Below are positions 1 to 11,751 of a DNA stretch of 64,000 bases, in pieces. The stretch is taken from positions 1,190,799 through 1,254,798 of the forward strand of contig NW_005434673.1 in the NCBI RefSeq assembly GCF_000315625.1, in the 5' to 3' direction. Every line of letters starts with the position of its first letter. Position 1 is the stretch's first letter. Under the pieces are notes generated by a model that did not search any database, was not told where the DNA came from, and worked only from the letters and a program-made list of their open reading frames with translations. The stretch comes from Guillardia theta CCMP2712. Taxonomy: Eukaryota > Cryptophyceae > Pyrenomonadales > Geminigeraceae. The position numbers were made by a program, and so were the translations under genes.

Positions 1-20
1 CCACATAATTCTTCACCCAG

Positions 21-273
21 CCTCGTCACCATCAATACCCGATCAATTGTCCGCTTCTTCCTCCGCATTTTTCATTATGCTCTGCCGCCGCAGCCAGACG
101 CGTTCCGCTCATGGAAGCTCATCCATGCAGTAGCCCCAACATTGAAGGGAAGGTAGCAGGTGACAAGCGTTAGCTGTTGTCCTTGTCTCGAGCAGAGCAG
201 AGCCCGCGAGATGAAGAAAAAGGAACAACTGAGCATAGAAGAGGGAGAAACATATCTTTTGGCAATCCTCTGA
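21..273 (+). CDS. 3' end of an unrecognised gene (enters from left edge)
   Basis: Two exons are proposed, 21-152 and 198-273, separated by a 45-bp GT..AG intron (153-197); the first follows a CAG acceptor at 18-20. The joined frame has 84 codons, is rich in Arg, Phe, His and Lys, and ends at TGA 271-273. I recognise no domain. Support is the intact frame across a typical mini-intron and the absence of a better model on the other strand. The gene would be convergent with the small membrane protein on the minus strand. The opposite strand also has a 116-codon open frame here (75-425), which looks like a shadow. Confidence 0.45.
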
Positions 274-1022
274 GATTCTAAGGGGAAGGAGAGAATGAAG
301 GATCCCAGACAACAAGACTCCAACCATCGTTGACTTAATCTCATTGTCTTCTCCGGGCTATTCATCAATGAGAGCTGCCAGCTGTCAAAGACGCTGAAGA
401 TGAAGGTGAGACTAAAAGTGTTCACCTAGTCGTCACGACCAGGAGTGAAGTGAAAACTGGCAATATGAGCTCGGCTGAGCAGAATCACTCGTAGAAGACA
501 ACCACATGCAAGAGAAGAAGTGGCAAGACGACTGCGTCGCTCCTTCTGGCGTGTCAAACTCATTAGGTACGATCTCTTGCGGACATCATGACTTGACAAC
601 CATTACAGGAGGGGCCTCAAGTTCGAGTCAAGGAGGGGAGCAAGGAATAGAGAGAGTCATCGCGGAGTGCGCGACAGAAGAAACAAATCATCGAAGATGA
701 TAAGGAGCGGCGTCGTTGTGAAGCAGCAGGACTGGGCTGAATTCTCGTAGAGGAATATAAAGGACTTGTACAAACACATCCACGCAGAGCACAATAAGTG
801 ACCTGCAACCTGATACAACAAAACCAACCAATCGCAACCAGTCATACAAAGACCAAGGCTTTCAGCAACCACAACAAACAGCATTGAAGGCGATATATAG
901 CCACCCAGAACCGCATCGTCACCTTCGCACTCTCAACTTCTGAATTTTCCCAATTTCCTCAAGAAAAAACACGGAAATCTACAGTGTGACTGACAACTAT
1001 CCGTCAAGAAAGAGTAACTAGC
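274..1022. other. intergenic stretch, no gene seen
   Basis: About 750 bp between two convergent gene ends. Only short open frames without splice or protein support occur. It probably holds 3' untranslated sequence of both neighbours. Confidence 0.5.
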
Positions 1023-1798
1023 TTATCGGCGCTGGGCCATGACCTCCGCATCGATCTTCATCTCATCCTCAGCAGCCTTGGCAAGATCAGCCAACTTCTC
1101 AGGGACAGGAGCGTTCTCGTCAAACTGAATGTCGGTGGCGTGCTTCATGAGAGCAGAGGCAACCTGATCGTGAAGTTTAGTCCTTCACACGTGCAGATGT
1201 AAATGCAAGTGAAAATGTAAGTGAAAACAGAGGAGATAACGTCCAAGGTGTGGAGCCCCAAGACCTTTGATTCACCATGGTTCACATAGAGACTCTTGAC
1301 AACAAATGCTCCACATCGACATTAACGGAGAAAGTTCAAAAGTATGGGAGAAGGACATGATTACAAATACATGATGCATGCATAACCTAAACATAGCAAC
1401 CGCAACACATTCCAATGTCCCATCACGAGCAAAGAGCAGTCAACGCTGAAAAGTCAACCAACGATATGGAATGCCGCAACCATCCAGAACACAGAACAAA
1501 TGATCATGACGCATGAAAAAACAAATAAGATGTAAATATGGTGGAGACAGGATGATCATTATGAAATTCCATCCACAGCATCATCTCAGCCCGGTCTTTT
1601 CCTTCCTCCCACCTGGTATTCAGTTCCGAGCTTGGTCATCTGGAAGGTCTCGACGGGGGCCAGAGCGTTGGAGTGCTTGGCATAGGCGATGATGCCGATG
1701 CAGGAGACAAGAGCAGCGGCGATGAGCGCGAAGACAAGGGAAAGTCTCTGCCTCTGCTGCTGCTGCTGCGGCCTGCGCGTGTCGGCGGCTCCGTACAT
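1023..1798 (-). CDS. small single-span membrane protein, function unknown
   Basis: Two exons, 1798-1613 and 1163-1023, joined across a 449-bp intron, give 108 residues. The N-terminus has a Gln/Arg-rich patch (five Gln in a row, residues 11-15), then one hydrophobic segment at about residues 19-40, then an Ala/Glu/Lys-rich tail ending QRR. The layout suggests a type II or signal-anchored protein with a helical tail. The intron is much longer than most here. C-rich repeats that read GGGGGTAGGGG on the coding strand lie just upstream (1865-1878). No family is recognised, so the function is unknown. Confidence 0.6.
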
Positions 1799-2035
1799 GG
1801 CGGGTGAGGGTGGCTCTTCGTAGTGTCTCTTCGACTATAACCGCTGCAACCGTCGCAACCCCTGTACCCCCTACCCCCTATGACTTCGTGGATCCCGTAC
1901 AAAAGAAGCGCACCCTACCCCCGATATATCACGATCAAAATGACCAAAAAGGACCCGTTCAGCTAGTCTTCTCCAACCTGAACCCCCCCGGGCCCACTAC
2001 CGTACCCTTCAAGAGTCAGCACTAGTTACTGAATC

Positions 2036-2762
2036 AATCAGTAACACCGGGTTAGGATTGCCGAGCCCGGCCGGACTGAGTCCGACAGTACGGTGCGGCA
2101 GGTCACCCCGGTTGCGGCCCGATCACTCAACGGTGTACGGTCACTGACAGACTGGCCCCCTCACTGGCCGCCGGGCTGGCCAGTACTGAGGGCCGGGCCG
2201 GCCCTAGCCGGGCTAGTCAGGCTACTAGGCCGCCCCGCCGCACCCGAGTCACACGGTACGGTAGTCGGACTGGCCTCACTGGCGGCCGTGCCGGGCCGTG
2301 CGTGGCGGCCGCCGGGGCCGCCGGGTGCCGCGCCCGGCCGCACCGTCGGCCCGGCGGCCGGGCCGCCCGAGCGGCCGGCCCGGCGGGCCCCCGGGGGCCC
2401 GGTGGGTCCGGCCCGGACTCCCCGCGGAGTCGGACTCGGGCACAGCCTGGCAGCGGCCGCGAGTCGCGGCGGCCCGCCCTGAGCCAGTGAGTCACTGTAC
2501 GGTTCGACGTCAGCCCAGCCTGACTCTGCCAGTGACCGTACGCCGCCGGTGCCGTTCCGAAGTTCAGCGGCCGGGCCGCGGCTGTGCGGCGGGTGACGGT
2601 CACCACGGTGGCCGCTCAGTCCTCGCCCGTGAGTTAGTGAATCATGCGACTCAGATGGCCATCCGATCATCATCCGCCCGGCCCGGTGACTGCACCGCAC
2701 GCGGCACTGCCGCCGTCCGGCCGCCCGGCGGTGCAGCATGCCGGGTGACGACTAGGTGCTAA
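2036..2762. repeat. GC-rich patch 1, built of recurring short words
   Basis: Sequence changes abruptly to very high GC, with recurring words such as CGGCCG, GTACGGT, GTCACTG and TTCCGAAGTTC (2555-2565). All open frames here are stop-poor GC artefacts in several overlapping frames. The patch ends about 6 bp before the stop codon of the minus-strand gene that follows. Similar patches recur at 10.6, 12.8, 21.6/30.5, 53.0, 54.5, 59.1 and 63.0 kb. Confidence 0.6.
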
Positions 2763-2767
2763 GTTAT

Positions 2768-3927
2768 CTATTCCTCGTCAAACCAAACTTCTTCGTCCTC
2801 CCTCCCGTCCCACTCCAAGCTGCTCGATGCACCGCTGCCTGGTGAGTCTGGCGGCATTGAGAGGAAGCAACATCAGAAGGAGGAAGAGTCAACAACGACA
2901 AGAGGCTGAGGCGGACTGGAAGCTTGGGAGAGGGAGGCGAGAGAGGAGGCAAGGGGAGTGGAAGGAGAGAGGAGAGGAGAAAGTCGCTCACATGCTGCTA
3001 TCTTGGACATGCTGAATCTGCCGACGAACTCAGGGTCCGACTCCCCGTCCATGATGGTCCCTCGGATAGTGTTGTCCTCCTACAAGCATGTGAACCTCGA
3101 CCAAGACTGAGGGAAGCGGGACCATGGCAGGAGTTCCGACGTACTCTCTGTCGTCAAAGATGGTCGACAGCGTGCTTCGCTTTGGAACAGCCAGTACAAA
3201 GTCTTTATGCTTCACAGTCCAGCGAATCTTGCTATCGGTGTTGTCAGGACCGACGTCAGGGGGCAGGGAGACGGTGCTGTCGGGGTTTAGGGTGACGAAG
3301 AATGTGTTCTTAGCTCCTTCGATCTCTTGGTTGAGTGACCTGGAAGCAGCAGATCAACACAAGTTTGAGTTGCTGGTGTTCAACCAGGTGCCGGGATAGA
3401 ATTCCAAGTCCTTGTCTGAGACGACCATTTCTAGCCGCGCCTTCTGTCGCGAGCGGAGCGGCATAGCAGGGATGGCTGATTGCGCAGGGCAAGCCTGGAA
3501 GCGCAAGATGTTTCAGCATGATGTGATTTTGACGGGGAGAAAGCTAGAGCAGAGCAGCGAACTTCTGTGTGAAGGGTGATGGTAACGCAGGAAGGGTACC
3601 TTTCGTGTAAGGGCTACGTTCCTCCCGCCGCAGACTGCAAGATTGTGAGGTGAGGTGGGACCAATGGGAATGATAGGAAGAGAAGGAAGGGGGAAAGGGA
3701 TTGCACGAGGGTGAGATGCCAAGGGGATCCTACACATGTCGAGGTGGATGTGGAGGGAGGGATATGACACAGATCATGGGAGTGAGAGGGTGAAGCATGG
3801 AGAGCGTGAGGAGAAGAGAGGACGGTGCTTCTTTCTCACATGCTCGTTGTCCTCCTACGGCAAACCCTTCAGCGCTCCCTGTCGCCATCACCATTGCCGT
3901 CGCAATTACCACCGCCATAGCGACCAT
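2768..3927 (-). CDS. plastid-type precursor protein of unknown function
   Basis: Six exons (3927-3840, 3634-3600, 3494-3385, 3339-3123, 3079-2992, 2838-2768) give 202 residues with every phase consistent. The start has a hydrophobic signal peptide of about 20 residues ending SAEG, followed by Phe (FAVGG) and a basic Ser/Ala/Arg stretch. Signal peptide then Phe is the known bipartite signal for the stroma of red-lineage complex plastids. The mature part (from about residue 58) alternates polar and aromatic residues as beta-sheet proteins do (FYPGTW, FFVTLNPD, IRWTVKHKDFVLAVP, EFVGRFSM) and ends in an acidic tail DEEVWFDEE. I do not recognise the family. It shares an upstream region with the pfkB kinase, which reads away from it. 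Confidence 0.7.
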
Positions 3928-4305
3928 TGTTTTGATCCACCCCACCCTATCTTGTTCATTCCATTTTTCGGTATCATGGTAGGGTCCTGCTTTCTTTATT
4001 ACTCAGTGCGGATGGCAAGATCGAGAGAGGAGGGGCGAGGAAGAAGTAGAGGAGGAGGGGAAGACTAGCAGGAGGTAGCAGAAGGAGGATGACTCAAGGG
4101 ACAGGCGAAGACAAGAGGGCACGATAGACAACTACGAAGATATCTACACAGGGGACGAGGAGGGGGGTAGGGGGTAGGAAGAGGAGAGGAGTGGAGGGAA
4201 GGGAGGGTGGGTGGGAAGGAGGGAAGGAGGTAGGTAGGGAGAGATGAGGACCGGGATATCTCATATTCAAGCAGGATCGCAGAATGTCTTGAAGCCAGCT
4301 CACCA
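3928..4305. promoter_or_regulatory. shared upstream region of two divergent genes
   Basis: 378 bp between divergent start codons. The distal half is purine-rich and carries a GGGGGTAGGGGGTAGG-type run at about 4162-4178, the same word found upstream of several other genes in this window. No TATA-like element is clear. Assignment as promoter is by position only. Confidence 0.35.
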
Positions 4306-5864
4306 ATGGCTGCTATTCATTTTCTTCACAAGTCCATCCTGCTCCTGCTCGTACTCCTAGTCCAACCCGCCGATACTTTCTCCACGTCCACTCCTCCTCG
4401 TGCTCCTCCCCTTCCCGGTCTTCTACCCAGGCACATCTCTCAGCGCAAGGCTGCTGGAAGCATGCAAGGAGCCAGGTCGACCTCCTTCTAACGGTCCCTT
4501 GCTCGTAACGTCCATGATGGGAACAGAATGCAGACGAGTGCGCGAGGAGCTGCCGCGTTGCAGCCCCACCTGGTGGGGAAGAGAGTTCTAGGACTTGGCG
4601 TCGCTGCCGTGGACTTCATCGCAACCGTCGATCACTTCCCTCAGGTAGATGACGCGTCCTCGTGCTGGAGCCATTGTGAATGGTTCCCTCCCAGCCGGAC
4701 GACAAGATTCGGAGCACGAGCTTCTCGATGCAAGGAGGAGGGAACTGCGCCAACACGCTGACGTGCGTGAGGAGGCTGGGGGTGGAGGCTATACTCGCAA
4801 CCAAGCTGGGAAAGGACGCCAACGGGAACTCCATTATCTCTGAGCTCAATGACGACGGCGTCTCAACCTCCTTGTGCATCTGCAAGGAAGGACTTGACTC
4901 GTACGTGACTCAACCCGTTGCCCTCTCCATCCCCTCCCATCCCTCCCCTTCTCTCCCCTTCTCTCCCTTCTCTCTCCTTCTCTCCCCTTCTCTTCCTTCT
5001 CTCCCTTCTCTGCCCTCCCTAATCCCTACTCTCCCATTCTTTCCGTACCATTCATACCCCTGTTGCATTGACATCCCCTCAACCTCATCATCACCGCCTC
5101 GATCTCCTTTTGTCTCCCTTTCTCCTTCTGTATCCTCTCCTCTCGCTCGCTCCTTATCTTACAACAGGCCCTTCACCTACATCATCGTAGACGACGCTAC
5201 TCACACCCGCACCTGCATCCACACGCCGATCCAGGAGGAGCTGCTGGAGGAAGAGGTAGCAGCTGAGTGGCTTGACGGAGTCTCCCTCCTCCACCTCGAC
5301 AGCCGCAACACCCGCGCATCGATCAAACTCGCCAAGTTGGCGAGGGAGCGCAGCATCCCCGTCGTCTTGGACGCAGAGAAGGACAGGCCGTACATGCGCG
5401 AGCTCCTGCCCCTCGCCGATGTCATAGTCACCAACTCCAAGTACCCCCTCGTCTTCGACTCTGCCGGGTTCGTCCAGGGCATGCAAGCTCTCCTCCAGCT
5501 GGGGTCGGCAAAGATGATCATCTCCACGCAGGGCGACCGGGGTTGCACTGCTCTGGTGCGCGGAGAGGACGGAGGGGGAGCGTACGAGAAGATCACGACT
5601 GAGCACATGCTCGTGAGCGGAGAGCCGTGTACTGTCTACACTTGTCCTGCGCTGCGGGTGGAGGAAGTGGTTGACACTACAGGAGCAGGAGACAGCTTCA
5701 TCGGGGGCGTGATCTATGGGGTCCTCAATGATTGGAAGATAGACAGGATCTTGATGTTCGCTTCCTACGTAGCCAGCAGGAAGATCCAAGGACGAGGGGC
5801 AAGGGAGGGGATCCCACGATGGGAAGATATACCCGAGGCGGTAAAAAGTGGTATCCAGGAGTGA
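4306..5864 (+). CDS. pfkB/ribokinase-family sugar kinase, predicted plastid-targeted
   Basis: Four exons (4306-4475, 4527-4644, 4695-4900, 5168-5864) give 396 residues. Residues 1-24 form a signal peptide (LLLLVLLVQPADT) followed by Phe-Ser-Thr, the stromal-type signal. The kinase fold starts LGLGVAAVDFIATVDHFP, then the substrate-side motif KIRSTSFSMQGGGNCANTLT, and the C-terminal pfkB signature VVDTTGAGDSFIGG near residue 336, with Asp of GAGD as the expected catalytic base. The sequence around TYIIVD and TRTCIHTP resembles the plant pfkB-like kinases of the At4g28706 type as I remember them. The substrate cannot be named. Introns 1 and 2 are 51 and 50 bp; intron 3 (267 bp) is a CT-rich tract. 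Confidence 0.85.
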
Positions 5865-5964
5865 TGAAAGTTTTTGCTACTCATGAACTGCATCTCTGTT
5901 ATCGCTAAGAGTTTTCATTACCACCTCATGTACTACACGTTGGCACATTCTAGTGCGAATGAGT

Positions 5965-8900
5965 TCATGCACGAGGATCAGGACGAGGGCATGGCTTGCA
6001 GTTCCAGATCTTGGTGGCGTACTCATCGATGGTACGATCAGTAGAGAAGAATCCCATCCCTGAAACAGCGTTGAGGCACTTGCGAGCCCAGGACTTCTTG
6101 TCCTTGTAAGCAGCATCGACCTTCTCCTGTTATCAAGACCGTCAGAAACAGTGAGAGTCCAAAGATATTTAACAGCACCTGGCAATCGATGTAGGCGGGG
6201 AAGTCGTGAGCAAGGAGATAACGATCACGTCCCTTCTCAATGCTGTTAAGCACAGGCTCAAAATCGACAGGGTTGCCGAAGTGGCCAGAGCGGATCATGT
6301 TCACGACATTGACGAGGCGGTGGTCCCAAGGGGCTCCCTAATCCACGAGTACTTAGCATGGGCTTTTCGGTGAAGACTGTACATCTTTACCTCAATCATG
6401 CGCCGGGTAGCATCAGCAATCTCGTGACACTTAGCTCCAAAGATGAAGATGTTCTCCTCTCCGACGTTCTCCTTGATCTCGATGTTGGCACCGTCATCAG
6501 TGCCGATGATGATACCTGTATCCCGTCTTAGTTGGAGATGAGCTACGCGCTTGAGGGGTGGAAATTACCTCCATTCATCACAAACTTCATGTTGGAGGTT
6601 CCTGAAGCCTCGGTACCGGCAGTGGAGATGTGCTCGGAGATGTCGTTGGCTGGGATGATGATCTGTGCATTTCCAACCTGCAATCATTCTCAGCCTGACC
6701 TCAAGGGAAACAGTTTGTCGACCTTGTAGTTGGGGATAAATACGAGCTTCAAGTACTGATTGGTGTCCGGATCAGAGTTGATGACACGTCCAACAGCGTT
6801 GGCAAGGGCGATGATCTTCTTTGCAATGAAATATCCGGCAGCAGCCTTTCCGCCAATGAAGCAGGTACGGGCCTGAACATTCTGCCTCTGCGCAGGGCTC
6901 ATCTTCTTGAGCTCGGAGTAGCGGTGGATGATTCCAAGAACGTTCAAGAGCTGCCTCTTGTACTCATGGATGCGCTTGACTTGAATGTCGAAGAGGGTGT
7001 TGGTGTCAACATCAACGTCAAGATGCTCCTTCACATAAGCAGCAAGGCGCTTCTTGTTCTCCAGCTTGGCAGCCATGACTTCATCGAGAACCTTGTCGTC
7101 ATTTGCGAACTTCTTGAGCCCATCGAGAAGGCTGAGATCGCGAACCCACTTGTCGCTGCCGAGGCACTTGGTGATTACGGTTGACAGGGCAGGGTTGCAC
7201 TGCAAAACAATGGCTCAGGAACAAGTCATGATTCTTCAAATAAGTACCTGTGCCATCCAGCGACGGCAGGTCACACCATTGGTGATTCCGATGAACTTGT
7301 CATTGATTCCCTTGCGCTTGTAGTACTCAACGAATTGAGGGAAGACATCGGATTTGACGATCTCGGCGTGAATGGCAGCAACACCATTGACCTTCTGAGA
7401 TCCGATGATGGCGAGATGAGCCATGCGGATCATCTTGTACTCTCCATCGCCTTCGATGACGGAGAGCTTGGAGATCATGTTGCCATCATCACCGAAGACC
7501 TCACGGACCTATGAAGCAATCAATCATTGTTGTCAATCCAGCGAATTTAGTACCTCGTTGATCCATCGGCGGTTGATCTCAAAAATGATCTCAGTGATAC
7601 GTGGAAGGAGATTCTGCATGAGGGTGACAGGCCACTTCTCGAGAGCTTCAGGAAGAACAGTGTGATTGGTGTAGGCAAACACTTTGCAAACAATGGACCT
7701 GTAAGACAAATCAGTGCGCTTGACTCAAACATAGTGAGAATATTCACCAGGCGAGAGTCCATCCAAGCTTGAAATTGTCCATCAGAAGTCGCATCAACTC
7801 AGCAACACCGATGGATGGATGGGTGTCGTTCAACTGGATGGCAACCTTCTCAGGAAGCTCCTCCCAGCTTCTTCCAGGCTTGGCAGCCACAAAGGTTTGC
7901 AAAACATCCTGACAGAAACATTCAGAGGAGAAAATTGCCTTGATGCGTGAACATATACCTGAAGGGTAGCTGACACAAAGAAGTACTGCTGCTTCAAACG
8001 AAGCTCCTTTCCAGCGTAGTTGTTGTCATTGGGATAGAGAACTTGGGTGATTTCGAGAGCACGCTGACGAGCGGCAAGGGCAGCGTTGTAGTCACCCTCA
8101 TTGAACTTGCTCAGGTCGATATCCTGATCAGGCATAGCAGACCACAGCCTCAAGGAGTTGGTGTTGAGGGTGTCGTAGCTAGAAGAAAACGATCAGATCG
8201 AAGATGCAAAAGGAGGCATGGAATACCCGGGGATGGGGACATCGTAGGCCACAGCCATGACTTTCTCCGACCCATAGAAATTGACAGCGTATTTCACATC
8301 CAATCTCTGGATTTCCCAAGGATTTCCCTTGGTGAGCCAGGTATCGGGGTATTCAACCTGGATTCCATCCTTGATGCGCTGCTCGAACATACCGTGTTCA
8401 TAACGAATTCCATAGCCCCAAGCGGGAAGGTTCAAAGTGGCCATAGAGTCCAAGAAGCAAGCAGCAAGACGACCGAGACCTCCGTTTCCAAGGGCTGCAT
8501 CCTTCTCCTGCTCAACAAGATCCTGAAGGCAAAAGCATCACTTACTCAACCTTGGGAAGGCAAGCATCTCGCACCTCGAGCTTGAATCCAATCTCCTCAA
8601 GAGCCTCCTTGTATGGCTTCTGAAGATCAAGGTTCATCAACGAGTTCAAGAGGGATCTTCCCATCAAGAACTCGAGGGACAGGTAGTAAACCCTCTTGGG
8701 GTCTTGCTTGAGGTAGTGAGCCTTGGTGTCACGCAACGACTCAACCAAGTAATCTCTGACGGAAAGAGCAACAGACTGATAGGCCGTGTGCTCATCGAAG
8801 TTGTATCGGTCAGTAGCAAGAGTGTGCTCAGCATGGTGTACCACAGACCTAGGAAATCAAGACGTCAGCTAGATCCTTACCATAAGAAATATAACAAAAG

Positions 8901-9353
8901 CGCAACCCACTTTTGGATGCTTGTTTTGTCAGCGGGCTTGTAGGTCGAAGAAATAGACCAGATCTTCTCCTTGACAGGGTCCTTGGTACCCGGGCCCGGC
9001 CTCTTGATGGAGGGATTGCTCAAGTCCTGTGTTGCAGACAGCACAGTCAGTATGGGTTGAAGATATCGCCATGTTACAGAGACGTACGAATATCTTTAGA
9101 AAGGTCAAGAACGAAGTGGGAGTTCAATCATTTGAAGCATGAGAGGGGGGAAAGGGGATACTACACTGCGATTCCAATTTAAGGAGTTGGCCAACTTTAC
9201 CTGCTGAGAAGCAGATCTTGTCATCATGGGGATTTCTTCCCCACCTCTCAGCCGGAGATTGTTGAAGAAACGTGTTGGTGCAGGAGAGAGCCGAGCCGCG
9301 TCGGCGCATGCTAAGGCAGCTAGCGCGACTACCGCCGCCGCTCGCATGCCCAT
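5965..9353 (-). CDS. glycogen/starch phosphorylase with secretory leader
   Basis: Thirteen exons: 9353-9201, 9026-8911, 8848-8575, 8522-8227, 8178-7959, 7908-7748, 7698-7554, 7508-7248, 7199-6723, 6677-6569, 6515-6391, 6337-6179, 6126-5965. They give 885 residues, phases consistent. The enzyme (EC 2.4.1.1, PLP-dependent) releases glucose-1-phosphate from alpha-glucan ends. Family landmarks are [43 protein letters not shown] and the PLP-lysine region [15 protein letters not shown]. The N-terminus adds a signal peptide ([17 protein letters not shown]), then Ala rather than Phe, then [11 protein letters not shown] at residues 33-38. Entry to the secretory route without Phe fits delivery to the periplastidial space, where cryptophyte starch lies. 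That location is inference from leader and biology. Confidence 0.93.
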
Positions 9354-10619
9354 CGCTTGAACTTGCAAAGCCCGCAACCCCCACCCCCTCAAATCCATAG
9401 ATGTACCCACCTCCACCCATCTCCTCGTGAGCACCCCTACCCACGTGCGACTGTCCGCCCCACTACCCGTTGACATACCCTTGAGAGAACTGGTACTTTG
9501 CTAGTGTCATGGCTGACAGCACGGGTCCTTGTAGTGTAACAGGCTTATGGTGGCCCACCCCCACCCACCATGTAACATGTTGACCCCCCAGGAACACAGA
9601 ATCCTTTACGGCCACCCCCTTGCGTCCCGCGGGGTCGTGGGCGTAGATTACCCCCACCCCCTACAGATCAACAAAAAAAATGGAAAAGGTTAGTCTGTTG
9701 GTGGGTAGGGTGAGTTACTAACTGCACTTAGGGTGGGTCTCAGGTCAGTCGCTACGAGGGACGCATCGGAGGTAGACGGGGTAGGGGTGAATAGAAACAA
9801 AGGGGTGTTAAGGGTCCTTGATGAAGAGGACGGGGGTAGGACAGGCAAGCATGTCTCGAAAGGGGGGTACAGACTCTATGATGAAAAAGGGAAAAGGAAG
9901 GGTGAGAAAATGTAGGTAAGAGGTCATACTACCGTCATGATGCAGAGGAATGAGTAGTAAGGAGGGTAGGGTAGTTGCAGCTGCCCACAGGAATGCATCA
10001 CAGTCAGGTGAAGGGGTAGGGTGAGATCTGGCACAGATTCTAAAAATTGCAATTTTTTAATTGTACCATAAACACAAAATGCTACGAAGGGGGATGGTCT
10101 ACATATCTATTTATCAATAGTTAAATTACTTTTTGTGTATTAGAGTATTGCACTTGGAATATAAATGGAAGTTTTTGTAACATTGTATTGTGATTTTGTA
10201 AACAAAACTTTATAATTAAAAGTTATAGTAGCATTTGTAGGAAAACAGTATATCTATATAAGACTGCTTGCCACCTCCTGGGTTTCAGGATCATCGCGTT
10301 CAATTTCTGTATTATTATGATTTTCAAAATCAATAAAACAAATTCGAAATATATTCCTGAAAACAAAAAAGAAAGTATCGGACTCGTGAATGGAGATCGG
10401 CACTACCCCCTGACATCGATTTCGACTACCCCCAAAACTTCAAGGATTCGATGGGGTGCGGGTACGTATCTTTTAGGTCCTGTTGAGGGGTCGCAACCAC
10501 CAAATCCCTGTACAGGGCAGAATCACCCCACCCATCATTCTGAACTACACTTTAAGGGCAAGGAAGGGGTAGTCACAGTATACATGGGAGGCACATGGAG
10601 GCTTGCAGGGACAACTTCG
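9354..10619. other. 5' intergenic region: G-run tracts around an AT-rich core
   Basis: No gene seen. 9370-10030 is full of C- or G-runs of the GGGTAGGG type on both strands (for example 9432-9444 and 9776-9790). 10035-10390 is AT-rich with A and T runs, and 10400-10600 returns to G/C runs. A similar arrangement lies at 15.2-16.1 kb. The tract begins right upstream of the phosphorylase start. Confidence 0.45.
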
Positions 10620-11745
10620 GCAAAAATACGAACGACCCCCCGACAAGTGGTCGGGTCACACCGGGGCCGTACCCTTGCCGGGAACTTGGCCTGAGTCTCT
10701 CGGAGCGACCGGCCCCGCTCGGACCGTACGGCGCGTGTCAGCCGCCCGGCCCGGGCCCCGGCCGCCGGGCCCGGCGCCGCCGCCCAGTGAGCCCAGGCTC
10801 CGGGAGTCCGTCCGTCACCGTCCGCCCGGCCCGGCCCGGGCGGCGTGTCGGACCGTATCATGTCAGACCGTGGGCCACGGCGGCGTGACGGTGCCACGGT
10901 GATCCGCCGGGGACCCGCGGCGCGGCGCGGCGGCTGCCGGCGCCGGGACGGCACGGTGCCACGGTGACTCTGTGACGGACCCGGCGGCGGCGTTCAAGGG
11001 CCCGGCCCGCCCCGGGCCCGCCGCCGGGGCCGGGGGGGCGGGGGCCCCGGGGCGGCCGCCGAGCCTTCCGAAGTTCCCGGTCACTGCCGGCCCGGGCCGC
11101 TGGCTGATTCAGGCTCGGACCGTCACTGCGGCGCCGGCCGCCTACGGTCATCGGGGAGTCGGAAAGAATGAGCACTGCGGCGGACTGTTCCCGGACACTC
11201 GCCTGTACCTTCAAAGTTTGCCAGTAAGATTTACTAAGTTGAAAACGTCCGACTGATGATCCGATCCCGGCAAGCCTAACCGTTAAGTTAGCCGGCGCCG
11301 GCTGCCAGCGGCAACAGTGCCAGGCCCTTACTGGTAGGCTCCCTGAAACCGAAACTTGCCACTGAGGTGACCGTAGGCTTAAGTCGTTCCCCGGCGCCGG
11401 AAGCCCGGCTCGGTACGATTACTAGACCTGACCGTCACTGAGTGACCATCGGACCCGGTGACCCGCCGTGAACATCGGACGGGCCGCCCCGGGCCGCCGC
11501 CGCCCGCCGCCAGGCGGCCCGCGGCCGCCGTGACCGTCACTGCAGAGTGTCGCCGTGACTGGAAGACCGTACGGTACCATTGACAGTGATCGGACTGACC
11601 GTCCCGGTCCGCGGCTGCCCTCGGCCACCGTACGGTGACTCTGTGAGTGTAACTTCTCAGTCACCGTAGTAGTAAGCGGCCGCTGAACCGGGCCCGGCCC
11701 TGAGTTCAAACTGAGCCTCAGTCACTGGCCATCTCGATCAGATCA
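10620..11745. repeat. GC-rich patch 2
   Basis: Same sequence style as patch 1: CGGCCG, GTCACTG, GTACGGT, GGTGACC, and TTCCGAAGTTC at 11066-11076. Overlapping long frames on both strands are composition artefacts. It ends within about 10-25 bp of the stop codon at 11752-11754 of the next minus-strand gene. Confidence 0.6.
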
Positions 11746-11751
11746 CAGGCC

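Noticed and set aside
2093-2762. Several overlapping frames of 60-190 codons on both strands
   Set aside because: All fall in GC-rich patch 1, overlap each other and show only Gly/Arg/Pro/Ala composition; stop codons are simply rare at this GC. The same applies to 10535-11214 and 11422-11709.
6532-8943. Plus-strand frames inside the phosphorylase locus
   Set aside because: Shadows of the minus-strand exons, whose protein motifs are unmistakable.
9370-10030. Telomeric or subtelomeric repeat
   Set aside because: GGGTAGGG-like runs are irregular, occur in both orientations and recur between ordinary genes.
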